Assembly: GCA_002507565.1 (NCBI GenBank)
Contig: MOXJ01000001.1
Span: 124,001 to 188,000, forward strand
DNA length: 64,000 bases
Source of the DNA: Candidatus Reconcilbacillus cellulovorans
GTDB taxonomy: Bacteria; Bacillota; Bacilli; Paenibacillales; Reconciliibacillaceae
Reading direction: 5' to 3'
Shown here: one piece after another, positions 17,984 to 26,692 of the stretch
Numbering within the stretch: position 1 is the stretch's first letter
Layout of the letters: each line of letters starts with the position of its first letter
The notes under the pieces: model-generated
Told to the model about the DNA's origin: nothing
Seen by the model: only the letters and a program-made list of their open reading frames with translations
Database searches by the model: none
Position numbers and translations under genes: made by a program

Positions 17984-18799
17984 TCAGTCCAGCAGCGCGT
18001 CGAATCCGTAAACAATGCCCGTCAATCCGAATACTTTCCGCACGGCGAGCGCGACGCCCGGCATGTACCCCGCCCGATCGTAGGAATCGTGGCGGATTTT
18101 GAGCGTTTGCCCGTAGCCGCCGAACACGACTTCCTGCTGCGCGAAAATACCGGGCAGGCGCACGCTGTGGATACGAAAACCGTGGATGTAGCCGCCGCGT
18201 GCTCCTTTTAGCTTTTCCTCTTCGTCCGGATGTCCCTGGCGGAACTCGGGGCGTTGCCGCGCGATGCGCTCCGCCGTCTCCAGCGATGTTCCCGACGGGG
18301 CGTCCAGCTTCTGGTCGCCGTGATATTCGATGATTTCAACATGAGGAAAATATTTGGCGGCCTGCTCGGCAAACCGCATCATCAGCACCGCGCCGATCGA
18401 AAAATTCGGCGCGACGACGCCGCCGATTCCTTTTTGCCGGCAAAGCGCGTCCAATTCCGCGATTTGCTCGGCCGACATGCCGGTCGTGCCGATGACCGGA
18501 CGAACGCCGAGGCGGATGGCTGTTTTCGCGTTTTCGAACACCGCACGCGGGGTTGTGAAATCGACCAATACTTCCGCTCCGGATTCCAAAAGAGCAAGTT
18601 CCAGATCGTCCGTCAGCGCGACGCCGCAAGGCGGTTTGCCGACGATCGCGGCCGCATCCAGGCCGACGCGTTCGCGGTCGACGGCCGCTACCAACCGCAA
18701 CCCCTCATCTTCCAGCGCGAGCCGAACGACTTCCCGCCCCATCCGGCCGCAAGCACCCGTCACCGCCACGCGGATCGGTTCAGTCCGAACGCCGTCCAT
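17984..18799 (-). CDS. dapB: 4-hydroxy-tetrahydrodipicolinate reductase
   Basis: NAD(P)H-dependent step of lysine/diaminopimelate synthesis, which also feeds spore dipicolinate. The 271-residue protein has the N-terminal [10 protein letters not shown] nucleotide motif, DFTTPRA, GTTGMS, APNFSIG and the active site [14 protein letters not shown]. Its 5' end overlaps ypjD by 20 nt. It is followed after 31 nt by mgsA, the same order as B. subtilis. Confidence 0.96.
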   Translation of the reverse strand: MDGVRTEPIRVAVTGACGRMGREVVRLALEDEGLRLVAAVDRERVGLDAAAIVGKPPCGVALTDDLELALLESGAEVLVDFTTPRAVFENAKTAIRLGVRPVIGTTGMSAEQIAELDALCRQKGIGGVVAPNFSIGAVLMMRFAEQAAKYFPHVEIIEYHGDQKLDAPSGTSLETAERIARQRPEFRQGHPDEEEKLKGARGGYIHGFRIHSVRLPGIFAQQEVVFGGYGQTLKIRHDSYDRAGYMPGVALAVRKVFGLTGIVYGFDALLD

Positions 18800-19133
18800 C
18801 GGGATCCACGTCCTTTCTTGTCCATCGGTTCGCGTCGCGGGTGCGGAATTTTTCCATCACCCGGTCGTGCGCCTCCGTCAGATCGATGCCGAGCGAATTG
18901 GCGAAACAGATCAGGATGAAAAGCAGATCGCCGAGCTCCATCTCGACAGAGTTTTCCGGCTCGTCCGGCTTTTTTGGCTTTTCTCCGAACCGATGGTTGA
19001 TCTCTCTTGCCAACTCGCCGACCTCTTCCGTCAGACGGGCCAGCATCGTCAACGGCCGGAAATATCCTTCTTTAAATTGGGATATGTATTCATCCACTTC
19101 CTGCTGCATGCGCCGAAGAGTTTTTCCTTCCAT
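18780..19133 (-). CDS. ypjD: YpjD-like MazG-family nucleotide pyrophosphohydrolase
   Basis: About 117 residues with the all-helical MazG core: QQEVDEYISQFKEGYF, the metal-binding LTEEVGELAREINHR and ELGDLLFILICFAN, ending in TRDANRWTRKD. This is close to B. subtilis YpjD in length and motif order. Members hydrolyse dNTPs or modified NTPs; the substrate here is unknown. ATG 19133 was chosen over a longer reading because it matches family starts. Confidence 0.93.
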   Translation of the reverse strand: MEGKTLRRMQQEVDEYISQFKEGYFRPLTMLARLTEEVGELAREINHRFGEKPKKPDEPENSVEMELGDLLFILICFANSLGIDLTEAHDRVMEKFRTRDANRWTRKDVDPDGRRSD

Positions 19134-19315
19134 GCATGCACCGTTCCCTTCCCGCCCGACTCGCTGTCCGTTCAAACACCATTATAACAGGACGTCCTCC
19201 CTCGTCAAAAAACGGCGCCTGCTGCGGCCGCCGCAAAATCACCACGTAGGGGAACCCGCGTAAAACTGGTATACTGGTAAAAGGCGCTGCATACGCCGAC
19301 GGGGAGGGTCTTTCG

Positions 19316-20176
19316 GTGAAACAAGCTGTCGAACATCTCCGCAACGCGGTTCCGATCGCATTCGGCACCGCCCTATACGCATTCGGGCTTCATTACTTCG
19401 TTATTCCGAACGAGCTGATGGAAGGCGGCGTCACGGGTATCGCCGTGTTGCTGTATTACGCATTCGGCCTGTCGCCGGCCTGGATGACGCTTGTGCTGAA
19501 CATCCCTTTGTTTTGGATCGGATGGAGAGTGCTCGGCAAAGGCGCTATGGCTTATACTGTGTTCGGCACGCTGTGCGTCGCGTTTTTTTTGTGGGTGACG
19601 GAACGTCTGGTCGGCGTAGGCCTGGTGGAGCCGTTCAAAACGTCGGATTATTTGCTGGCGGCGCTCTACGCGGGGCTTGCGCTGGGAACAGGCATCGGCA
19701 TCGTGTTCCGGTTCGGTGGCACGACCGGCGGCGTCGATATCATCGCCCGCGTCCTGCACAAATGGAAAGGCTGGAGCATGGGGCAGATGATCCTCGTCAT
19801 CGATTCGGCCGTCATCGGTTCATCTTTGCTCTATTTGCCGAAAGAAAAAGTACTCTACACGCTCGTCGCGGTGTTCGTCGCCACCCGCGTCATCGACTAT
19901 ATCGCCCAGGGCGGCTACGAGGCCAAGGCGTTTACCGTCGTGACGGACCGGGCGGACGCGATCGCCGAGCGCATCCTGCACGAGCTCGACCGCGGCGCGA
20001 CGCTATTGCCCGCCGTCGGCGCCTACTCGGGCAAAAACCGACACATCGTCTATTGCGTCGTCTACCGCCACGAAGTGCGCCGACTTCGGCAAATCGTCCG
20101 GGCCGTCGATCCCGGCGCGTTCATCATCATCAGCGACGTCGCGGACGTGCTCGGCGAAGGCTTCCGGCCGGAATGA
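19316..20176 (+). CDS. ypjC: YitT/YpjC family membrane protein (DUF2179 C-terminus)
   Basis: A 286-residue protein with five to six membrane segments (about 10-190), the conserved glycine-rich FRFGGTTGGVDIIA segment, and a C-terminal cytosolic DUF2179 domain (about 200-285). Function of the family is not known. GTG 19316 follows GGGGAGGG. A TATACT box at 19270 precedes it, without a good -35. In B. subtilis ypjC is in the same cluster; here it stands on the + strand, divergent from ypjD and convergent with ypjB. Confidence 0.88.
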   Translation: MKQAVEHLRNAVPIAFGTALYAFGLHYFVIPNELMEGGVTGIAVLLYYAFGLSPAWMTLVLNIPLFWIGWRVLGKGAMAYTVFGTLCVAFFLWVTERLVGVGLVEPFKTSDYLLAALYAGLALGTGIGIVFRFGGTTGGVDIIARVLHKWKGWSMGQMILVIDSAVIGSSLLYLPKEKVLYTLVAVFVATRVIDYIAQGGYEAKAFTVVTDRADAIAERILHELDRGATLLPAVGAYSGKNRHIVYCVVYRHEVRRLRQIVRAVDPGAFIIISDVADVLGEGFRPE

Positions 20177-20229
20177 CCGCGGCGAATTTTCTTGCCGTAT
20201 CGTCGACAGTCCTATCCCCAGACTCGGCG

Positions 20230-21105
20230 TCATCCGTTGCGGTCCGCGCCTTTGCCGCGCACGGGAACGACGTCCTGTCCCCCCCGATACATACGGTACG
20301 CAGTATATGCAAGCGCAGCCAGGATTGCCGCAAATATCGAAGCCGCCCCGATGATATTCGTCGTTTCACCGTCTGAAATCGAGGGAGGCGCGAACGCGTC
20401 GCGGTCGTCTTCCTCTCCGAAGATCACCAATACGGCCTTGCGCAGTTCGGCCGCGTCGCGGTCGACGTCCTGCAGGGGAACCGCGCCGTCGGCCAGTTTT
20501 CGATCAAGACCGGCAAGTAGCCTGCGAATATACGCCATCATTTCCGGCTCGGTACCGGCGGCCAACAGCGCCGGTTCCAACAGGCGAACGATCGCGGCAA
20601 GTCGTACAACCGCTCGGAACGCGGACGTCCGATCGGCGTCGTGTACGGCGTCCGCCAGCCGATCGAGTTCGCCGCGCACCGGTCGTATATATTGTTTCCA
20701 AAGCGGAACGCGATGCCCCGCAACCGCGTCGGCCGCCAGCCGCACGCTCGCCGCAGCCGACAGTGCCTCCTGAGCGTCCACACCCGCCTTCAGAGCGCGT
20801 TCCCCGCGGTCGATCGCCTTATCGACCGCGTCCATCGCCGTGGAAAGGTTAGGGCGTTCCACCCTCACTTCGGCCGCCAGCAATCGGACAAGTCGGGCCT
20901 GGGCCAACGCTCTCTCCCGTTCGCGGCTGCGAACGACGTCGTACCAGTTGTTTGCCGCCTGCTCAAACCGGACGACCGTATCGCCTTCTGTCGCCGACGC
21001 CCGGAAGTCAGGCGTTGCGGCGGCCGCCAGCCAGAACATCGCGGACAGAACGGCCGCCACCCGTAATGCCGCCGTCGGCCGCGCAGCCCACTTGCCGCAA
21101 ACCAT
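20230..21105 (-). CDS. ypjB: YpjB-like sporulation protein
   Basis: A 291-residue protein with an N-terminal signal-like hydrophobic segment (about 12-35), a long helical extracytoplasmic region rich in Ala/Arg/Glu, and one C-terminal transmembrane segment (about 250-272) with a short basic tail. This topology and the position between ypjA and ypjC identify it as the SpoYpjB family, whose role in sporulation is not defined. The ATG 21105 is preceded by GGGGG inside a hairpin. Confidence 0.8.
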   Translation of the reverse strand: MVCGKWAARPTAALRVAAVLSAMFWLAAAATPDFRASATEGDTVVRFEQAANNWYDVVRSRERERALAQARLVRLLAAEVRVERPNLSTAMDAVDKAIDRGERALKAGVDAQEALSAAASVRLAADAVAGHRVPLWKQYIRPVRGELDRLADAVHDADRTSAFRAVVRLAAIVRLLEPALLAAGTEPEMMAYIRRLLAGLDRKLADGAVPLQDVDRDAAELRKAVLVIFGEEDDRDAFAPPSISDGETTNIIGAASIFAAILAALAYTAYRMYRGGQDVVPVRGKGADRNG

Positions 21106-21106
21106 T

Positions 21107-21145
21107 CGGACATCCCCCCATCATCACGATATGTGGGGATGTCCG
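21107..21145 (-). promoter_or_regulatory. hairpin enclosing the ypjB ribosome-binding site
   Basis: CGGACATCCCC and GGGGATGTCCG form an 11-bp perfect stem with a 17-nt loop directly before the ypjB ATG. The 3' arm contains the only G-rich Shine-Dalgarno candidate, so the stem could hold translation down. No T-run follows. Confidence 0.5.
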
Positions 21146-21172
21146 CCTCTATACCCGTCCGACGGCGTCGGA

Positions 21173-21814
21173 TCACTTGCCGCTAAGCCGAAGAACGACA
21201 GCGACCGCCAAGGACACGGCGCTAAGCGCAATCGTAAACATCGCAATCGCGCGCAGGTCGTCGGTCAAAACATCGGGCAGCCACGGATACAAACCCAAAC
21301 CATAATCAACAGCGTCGTTGAGAAAGAGGCATACGCCGGCGACGAGCGCAGCGCGGTTCGAATAAGTAAAGAAAGCGGCATAGACGCAAGCTTCGAGAAC
21401 CATCGCAAGATGCGAAACGATGAGCATGACATGTTCAGGCGTCAGCGGGTCGCCCTGGCGCGCCCCTTCGACAATCAGCACTACCGCCCACAGGCCGTAT
21501 TTGAACGAGGCGATGACGGCGTACGCCTCGATGAAACCGCGGGCCGGCGCGACGAGCGGAAACCGTAAACCGCGCACCCGCTCCCAAAACAACATGCCGG
21601 CAGCCGCCGCGAAAAACAAGCTCGCAGTCGGGCTGTCCGGCACGAACGGCAACAGCAGGCCGAGCCGCAAACGGCCTACCGTCTCGATCATTTGATTTTT
21701 ATACCACCAATATCCGTACGCAGTGCCCGCCGCCTGAACGACCAAGATGGCGGCCAGCACCCGACGGTCCGTCCACACGTCCCGCCAAACGTCGCGCGCC
21801 GTCGTCCGAGCCAT
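21173..21814 (-). CDS. ypjA: YpjA-like DUF1405 membrane protein
   Basis: About 213 residues with five or six predicted membrane segments (ILVVQAAGTAYGYWWY, LPFVPDSPTASLFFA, and others), matching the DUF1405 family found beside qcrC in Bacillales. Function is unknown; the genomic link suggests the respiratory membrane. ATG 21814 fits 20 nt behind qcrC; an upstream in-frame ATG would overlap qcrC by 28 nt. Confidence 0.83.
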   Translation of the reverse strand: MARTTARDVWRDVWTDRRVLAAILVVQAAGTAYGYWWYKNQMIETVGRLRLGLLLPFVPDSPTASLFFAAAAGMLFWERVRGLRFPLVAPARGFIEAYAVIASFKYGLWAVVLIVEGARQGDPLTPEHVMLIVSHLAMVLEACVYAAFFTYSNRAALVAGVCLFLNDAVDYGLGLYPWLPDVLTDDLRAIAMFTIALSAVSLAVAVVLRLSGK

Positions 21815-21834
21815 GGCATTACTCGCCCGCCTCG

Positions 21835-22725
21835 TCACGACGATTTCTGTTTGGCCAGCCATTCGGCCAGCTGTTCGATGTCGGCATCGCTCAGCCCCTT
21901 GCTTTTCAACGCGTCGTACTGCGCGGGCATGACGCCGCTCGGCGTGCCTTTATGAATGATGTCCAAAATGCCCTGTTTGTCGTACTTGTCGCCGATCCCA
22001 AGCAGCTTCGGCGCCCCCGGCTTTCCGGCGAGGTCGGCGCCGTGGCACATGACGCACGTCGCCTTCTGGTAAATGGAATAGCCCGGCTCATCCTTGCCGA
22101 CGATGGCGACCGGCCGCGTGCCGCCGCCTCCCCCGGCCTGGGGCGGCTGTCCCGACTGCTTCTGCTCTTTAAGCTCCTGCTCGCGCTGAATATGTTCAGG
22201 CGTAATGCCCTTGGTCGCAAGCTCGTGTTTGTAGTGGTCCCATGCCACGACCGTGAGGTGAATCATCGCCAAGAGCGAGAGCAGCATGACCGACGAGGCG
22301 ATCGGCCGGCGGTAAAACCGGCGTTCCGGCCCGCGGTCGAGAAACGGTGCGAGCAACAGGGCGAGAAACCCGAGCGCCGGTAGCACGAACGTTCCGAACA
22401 CGACCCAGTCTTGGGACGTGTACGGATATTTCAGCAGCTGATAAAGAAACAGAAAATACCAGTCCGGCATCGGAATAAAGTCGGCCTTGAGCGGGTCCGC
22501 CGGATAGCCGAGCGGCGCCTTTTCCTGCAGCACGAGCAGCAGGAAGCCGACGAGCACGACGACGCCGACCATCCACTCTTTCAGCAGGAAATTCGGCACG
22601 AACACTTCCGACTTGCCCGGATACGCGGAAAAATCTTTCGGCGCAATCGGCTTCGTCCGCTTGCGGACGCGCGAGTCGCCGACGTAGACGATTTTTTCTT
22701 CGCGATCTTGCCTCTCGTGCGCCAC
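21835..22725 (-). CDS. qcrC: menaquinol:cytochrome c reductase, cytochrome b/c subunit
   Basis: A 296-residue fusion typical of Bacillus: the N-terminal part is the subunit IV half of cytochrome b (three membrane segments, PDWYFLFLYQLLKYP quinol-site region), joined by a Gly-rich linker to a C-terminal cytochrome c domain with CVMCH and the axial Met in SGVMPAQYD. It completes the bc complex with QcrA and QcrB, passing electrons from menaquinol to cytochrome c outside the membrane. Confidence 0.95.
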   Translation of the reverse strand: MAHERQDREEKIVYVGDSRVRKRTKPIAPKDFSAYPGKSEVFVPNFLLKEWMVGVVVLVGFLLLVLQEKAPLGYPADPLKADFIPMPDWYFLFLYQLLKYPYTSQDWVVFGTFVLPALGFLALLLAPFLDRGPERRFYRRPIASSVMLLSLLAMIHLTVVAWDHYKHELATKGITPEHIQREQELKEQKQSGQPPQAGGGGGTRPVAIVGKDEPGYSIYQKATCVMCHGADLAGKPGAPKLLGIGDKYDKQGILDIIHKGTPSGVMPAQYDALKSKGLSDADIEQLAEWLAKQKSS

Positions 22726-22765
22726 GACGCGCTCCTCCTTCCCCTATGCGGGCCCCGGCGTCGCT

Positions 22766-23437
22766 TCACAGCGGGCCCGAAATGCCCTGCCGGCGGATCA
22801 TGATGAAGTGCGCGGCGAGCAGCCCCAGCAAAACGCCGGGCAGGAAAAACACGTGCAACGCGAAAAACCGCGTCAGCGTCTGGGCGCCGACGATATCGCC
22901 GCCCTGCAGGAACGTTTTGATGTAAGGTCCTATCAGCGGAACGTTTTGCGCGATCTGAATGCCGACTTTCGTCGCGAAATACGCCTTGTTGTCCCACGGC
23001 AACAGATAACCGGTAAACCCGAGCCCGAGCATCACCGCGAAAATCAAGACGCCGACGACCCAGTTCATCTCGCGCGGCGACTTGTAGGAACCGGTGAAAA
23101 ACACGCGCAGCGTGTGCAGGAACATCATCACGATGACGAGGCTCGCGCCCCAGTGATGCATGCCGCGGACGATCGCGCCGAACGGCACCTGATGTTGCAG
23201 ATAGTCGACGCTTTTATAGGCGTTCTCGATGTCCGGAACGTAATACATCGTCAGAAACATGCCTGACAAAATCTGAATGACCGTGATGAAAAACGTAAGA
23301 CCGCCGAAACAGTACACGAACGCGGAAAAATGATGCGCCGGGTTGACATGTTCCGGCACTTCGTGATCGGCCACGTCGCGCCACAGCGGCGTAATGTCCA
23401 GCCGCTCGTCGATCCAGTTGTAGATCGCCTTGATCAT
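22766..23437 (-). CDS. qcrB: menaquinol:cytochrome c reductase, cytochrome b6-type subunit
   Basis: About 223 residues with four membrane segments. Haem ligand histidines are seen in IVRGMHHWGASL and MFLHTLRVF of helix B and in FFALHVFFLP and LLAAHFIMI of helix D. GFTGYLLPW is the conserved b-type motif. ATG 23437 with GGGAG upstream is preferred; a GTG at 23452 would overlap the qcrA stop. Confidence 0.95.
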   Translation of the reverse strand: MIKAIYNWIDERLDITPLWRDVADHEVPEHVNPAHHFSAFVYCFGGLTFFITVIQILSGMFLTMYYVPDIENAYKSVDYLQHQVPFGAIVRGMHHWGASLVIVMMFLHTLRVFFTGSYKSPREMNWVVGVLIFAVMLGLGFTGYLLPWDNKAYFATKVGIQIAQNVPLIGPYIKTFLQGGDIVGAQTLTRFFALHVFFLPGVLLGLLAAHFIMIRRQGISGPL

Positions 23438-23448
23438 CTCCGGCTCCC

Positions 23449-23991
23449 TCACTTCACCCGACGGTTCGGGACGATTTGTCCGAGATAGACCCAGCCGTTT
23501 TCCACCTTGACGTCGTACTCGTCAAGCGGCAACGGCGCGACGGCCAGATTTTTGCCGTTAATGTCGTAGCGCGCTTCGTGGCACGGGCAAAAAAACAGAT
23601 TTGGAAACCGCGCATCGGAATTCCATTGCACTGTACAACCGAGGTGCTTGCAGATCGGCGACAGCGCGTATACTTTCCCTCCCGGATCGCGCGCGATCCA
23701 GGCCGCGAACTTCGGTTCGCTGACGTACCAGCCGTCGACCTGCCGCTTCGTGAAATTGACCTCGGTCGGCGTGCCGGTCACCTTGCTTTCCTCGATCACC
23801 TTCACCCATTCCGCCTCGCCCTTGGCGCTGATCAGCGGGTCGACGGCGAACCGCAGCATCGGCACGATCGTGCCGGCCGCCATGAATGCGCCGGTGCCGC
23901 CGAGCGTATAGCACAGAAACTGGCGGCGGGACATTTCACGTCTCAAGAGAGGCTTCTGTTCGAGGGACTGCTGTTGTTCGTCATCGCGCAT
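23449..23991 (-). CDS. qcrA: menaquinol:cytochrome c reductase, Rieske iron-sulfur subunit
   Basis: A 180-residue protein with a twin-arginine-like N-terminus (LLRREMSRRQFLCYT), one membrane anchor, and the Rieske 2Fe-2S ligands CKHLGC and CPCH. It is the first gene of qcrA-qcrB-qcrC and is preceded by a good promoter. The leading Gln/Glu-rich tail is cytosolic. Confidence 0.96.
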   Translation of the reverse strand: MRDDEQQQSLEQKPLLRREMSRRQFLCYTLGGTGAFMAAGTIVPMLRFAVDPLISAKGEAEWVKVIEESKVTGTPTEVNFTKRQVDGWYVSEPKFAAWIARDPGGKVYALSPICKHLGCTVQWNSDARFPNLFFCPCHEARYDINGKNLAVAPLPLDEYDVKVENGWVYLGQIVPNRRVK

Positions 23992-24023
23992 GTTCGACGC
24001 AAACCCCCTTCACGACATTACCT

Positions 24024-24052
24024 ATATTAGCCGAGGGGGACGGAAGCGTCAA
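24024..24052 (-). promoter_or_regulatory. promoter of qcrABC
   Basis: TTGACG (24047-24052), 17-nt spacer, TAATAT (24024-24029) on the minus strand, 33 nt before the qcrA ATG. Confidence 0.7.
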
Positions 24053-24093
24053 GGACAAAGCCGCTTCGCGGACGCTCCGGACGACCGCCGGCT

Positions 24094-24522
24094 TTAAAAA
24101 GTTGCGTTTTTTGTCACATCTTCGCCCCGCCACAGCCGGCGGATTTCCGCCGCCCAATCCGCACCTTCGCTCGGGCCGACGACGAGATCGGCCGCGACTT
24201 CCTCAGCCGCGAGGGAGACGTCGGTGACGACGACGACATACCGGAAGCCCTGAGCGCGGATCGCCCCGCACAGGCCGCGCAGCGCCCTTTTCCAATCCTC
24301 GCCTCCGCTTTCGCCGAACACGTAATGAAAGGCCGGGAACGTCACCGTCCGGCCGTAAAAGGCGATCTCCAACGGTTCCAGCCGATCGCGCAGACGCCGC
24401 AGCACCTCCGCCGCCCGCCACGGCGGTTCGTCGCCCGCCAGCCCGGTCACCGGAAGCAGGCACGTATCCAGATACGGCCGCCATGCGTCCCAACGATCCC
24501 GGTCGATCTCGTTGAATTTCAT
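24094..24522 (-). CDS. ypiF: YpiF-like protein (DUF2487)
   Basis: A 142-residue soluble protein with an alternating alpha/beta pattern (LEIAFYGRTVTFPAFHYVFG, FRYVVVVTDVSLAAEE). Its position just upstream of qcrA is that of ypiF in B. subtilis, and length fits the DUF2487 family. No function is established. SD AAGGAACGG stands before ATG 24522. Confidence 0.78.
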   Translation of the reverse strand: MKFNEIDRDRWDAWRPYLDTCLLPVTGLAGDEPPWRAAEVLRRLRDRLEPLEIAFYGRTVTFPAFHYVFGESGGEDWKRALRGLCGAIRAQGFRYVVVVTDVSLAAEEVAADLVVGPSEGADWAAEIRRLWRGEDVTKNATF

Positions 24523-24633
24523 CTGCCGTTCCTTGCCTTTCCGTTCAATCGGCCCGCCCCGATGCGGCGGCCGCCGAGACCGGTATTTCTTTAAACTTTA
24601 ATGTAGCATACGCGAGGTCGGACGCGCAAAACG

Positions 24634-24816
24634 TCAGGCATACAGCCGCTTCAGCTCGCTCGTCAGCACCAAAAACCGCTCCACGTCGCCTTCTTCCAAC
24701 GCCCGGTCGATCGCCTCGTACAGCGCGGCCTGTTTCCGACGGCGAATCGCCTCATCGAGCACCATCTCTGCCGCAAGACTCAACATCGCCGCGTACCCGG
24801 GATCGCGTTCAATCAA
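24634..24816 (-). CDS. small IDEAL-domain protein
   Basis: Sixty residues, almost entirely helical. The C-terminal 40 residues match the IDEAL domain, a short motif named after its conserved residues (here LYEAIDRALEEGDVERFLVL). In B. subtilis this domain forms the C-terminus of YpiB, whose gene is in this same place; the UPF0302 part is missing here. The start overlaps the end of the upstream gene by 8 nt. Confidence 0.7.
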   Translation of the reverse strand: MIERDPGYAAMLSLAAEMVLDEAIRRRKQAALYEAIDRALEEGDVERFLVLTSELKRLYA

Positions 24817-25900
24817 GCTTCATCCCTCCGCAGACAGCCGTCCATTCTGCCTCGTTCCGCCTCACGACCCGGCCAGAGCCTTCCGACTGGCCGACGCGGA
24901 CGAGCCCCAGATGAACCATCATCCGCAACACGCGCGATTCGAAAATCGTCCTCGGCGAGTCGAAATAAAACGGCCGAATCAACGGTACGAGCGGTTCCGC
25001 CAGCGACTCGGCCGTCGTCCAGCGGTTCGTCAGCCGGACGATCCAGCAGACAAGCGGCCGCAAGTTCGGGACGGCCCTTCGATACAGCTTCAGCCAGAAA
25101 TCGAACACCGACACAAGCGGTTCCGGAGCCCCCTCCAGAAGGCGCCTGCGGCCGTTCTCGGTAAGGACGAGTTTGCCGGGAATTTCTTCGACCCATCCGC
25201 GATAATAACAATAGTCGTACAGCAGTGCGAACCGGTCCGGATAGTCGCGAAAACGCCGTCCGTACCCGAACCGCCAACCGGCTTTCGGCCATTCCGTCTC
25301 CGGCACGGCGAGTCGGTCGATGATGCGCGGCCAATATCGCTTGTGAATAACGCCCGAGGCGGTCAGCTGAGGCTCGAGGTCCGCCACCGCGCCCAACAGC
25401 CGGACGACGTCGACGCCGATACACCCCTTCTCGTCGCGATACGCAGTCGGCTCTTCCACGTATATGAGCCGGCGCGATAAACGCCCGGCCAACGCATCGG
25501 TCAGACGCCGGCGGACATCTCCGGGCATCCGGTAAAGATGCCGGGTATGCGGAAGATGACCGCTGAACAGCCAGCCGAGCTGTTTAAACCGGACGATCGC
25601 TTCCCGAGCGTCGCCTTCCGGTCCCGGTTCGTCGGGAAAAACCGACTGTCGGATCAAGGCGATCAGCTCGCCGAGATCAAATTCTTCTTTCCGTTCGAAT
25701 AACAGATAACTCCAGAAACGAATCTCCCACCCGTTCATCGCGTCCACGCGCGCTTCAAACACGTTCCTGCGACAGGCCGCCGACAAAATCGACTGGATCA
25801 GCTCGTGTTTCGAATGCCCGTCGCAACGGCAACCGTACGTTTCGGCAATCTTCGCCAAATCGCGTATGTCCGCATATCCGAGCAAATCCGACAGCCGCAT
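24809..25900 (-). CDS. conserved hypothetical protein with SAP-like N-terminus
   Basis: A 363-residue protein I cannot name. Residues about 8-42 (DLAKIAETYGCRCDGHSKHE and following) look like a SAP/Rho-N-type helix-turn-helix DNA-binding module. The rest is Arg-, Trp- and Tyr-rich and shows repeated winged-helix-like stretches (RFKQLGWLFSG, LTENGRRRLL, LRMMVHLGLVRVG). It has no signal peptide or membrane segment. A nucleic-acid role, perhaps resembling the N-terminal region of XPB-type helicases, is a guess from composition. It is translationally coupled to the small IDEAL-domain protein downstream. Confidence 0.6.
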   Translation of the reverse strand: MRLSDLLGYADIRDLAKIAETYGCRCDGHSKHELIQSILSAACRRNVFEARVDAMNGWEIRFWSYLLFERKEEFDLGELIALIRQSVFPDEPGPEGDAREAIVRFKQLGWLFSGHLPHTRHLYRMPGDVRRRLTDALAGRLSRRLIYVEEPTAYRDEKGCIGVDVVRLLGAVADLEPQLTASGVIHKRYWPRIIDRLAVPETEWPKAGWRFGYGRRFRDYPDRFALLYDYCYYRGWVEEIPGKLVLTENGRRRLLEGAPEPLVSVFDFWLKLYRRAVPNLRPLVCWIVRLTNRWTTAESLAEPLVPLIRPFYFDSPRTIFESRVLRMMVHLGLVRVGQSEGSGRVVRRNEAEWTAVCGGMKLD

Positions 25901-25953
25901 GGCCGCCCTCCCTGTCGCCGGTCGGTTTCGTTAAACAGTATGGATTGATTTCC

Positions 25954-25996
25954 AAAAAATAAACGCCTGCCGGGCGTCCCATAACCCGGCCGGCGT
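25954..25996 (-). terminator. intrinsic terminator after the sigma/anti-sigma operon
   Basis: On the minus strand GCCGGCCGGG pairs with CCCGGCaGGC around a short loop, followed by TTTATTTTTT. It ends the sigma/anti-sigma transcript before the 363-residue gene. Confidence 0.7.
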
Positions 25997-26011
25997 CGCA
26001 CGCGGGGAAAG

Positions 26012-26692
26012 CTAGCGGCCAACTTTGCCGAACCAATGAAACACAAGCAGCGTAAAAACGATCCCCCAGATGGATAAAGCCAGCAAATAGTTCGTCGACA
26101 CATCCACGGGGCCCGTCCGGATTTTGGCGGGGTCGAGCACGGCGCTGACGAGCGCGAACGACGCGCTTGCGGAGTCTGGTGTTTCCGGCGATGCGGTCGC
26201 GACTTCCAGAATCGCCGCATACTCGGCGGGCGTCGGCTCCGGCCCGCGCGGCGCCAGCAGACTGTACGCAAACGCAAACCAGAACATGCCGAAAAAAAAC
26301 GCGAACAACGCCACTGCGCGGCGACGCCACGCCGGCGAAATCGCATACGGACGCCACGCCAGCGGCATGCGCCACGCCTCGTCGGCGTAAATGCGGGCCA
26401 TAACCCGCTCGGAAACGGAACGGCCGCCCCCCATCTGGCGGCCGACGCCACCCGCTTCCTCGGTTTCTCGCCGCATGGCGCCGTCCGACCCGTCGACGCC
26501 GTCGAATGCGACCGGCGGAACTTCGTCGAATCCGAACTCCCGCACGTCCTCGACGCATCGGCGCCAAATTTCCCATTCCCGGCGGCACTCCGGACATCGA
26601 GCAAGATGCTCGTCCATTTCCAGCCGGACCGGATCGCGTTCGTCCATGTCCCAGTAGCTTGCCAGCCGTTGCCGTACCCTCCCGCAGTTCAT
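26012..26692 (-). CDS. zinc-binding anti-sigma factor, membrane-anchored
   Basis: A 226-residue protein with a zf-HC2-type anti-sigma domain: DEHLARCPECRREW gives H-x3-C-x2-C, with an upstream Cys at position 3. Two membrane segments follow (about 128-147 and 200-220) flanking an extracytoplasmic loop of about 50 residues. It overlaps the sigma gene by 4 nt (ATGA). Such proteins hold their cognate ECF sigma until a signal triggers release or proteolysis. Confidence 0.85.
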   Translation of the reverse strand: MNCGRVRQRLASYWDMDERDPVRLEMDEHLARCPECRREWEIWRRCVEDVREFGFDEVPPVAFDGVDGSDGAMRRETEEAGGVGRQMGGGRSVSERVMARIYADEAWRMPLAWRPYAISPAWRRRAVALFAFFFGMFWFAFAYSLLAPRGPEPTPAEYAAILEVATASPETPDSASASFALVSAVLDPAKIRTGPVDVSTNYLLALSIWGIVFTLLVFHWFGKVGR

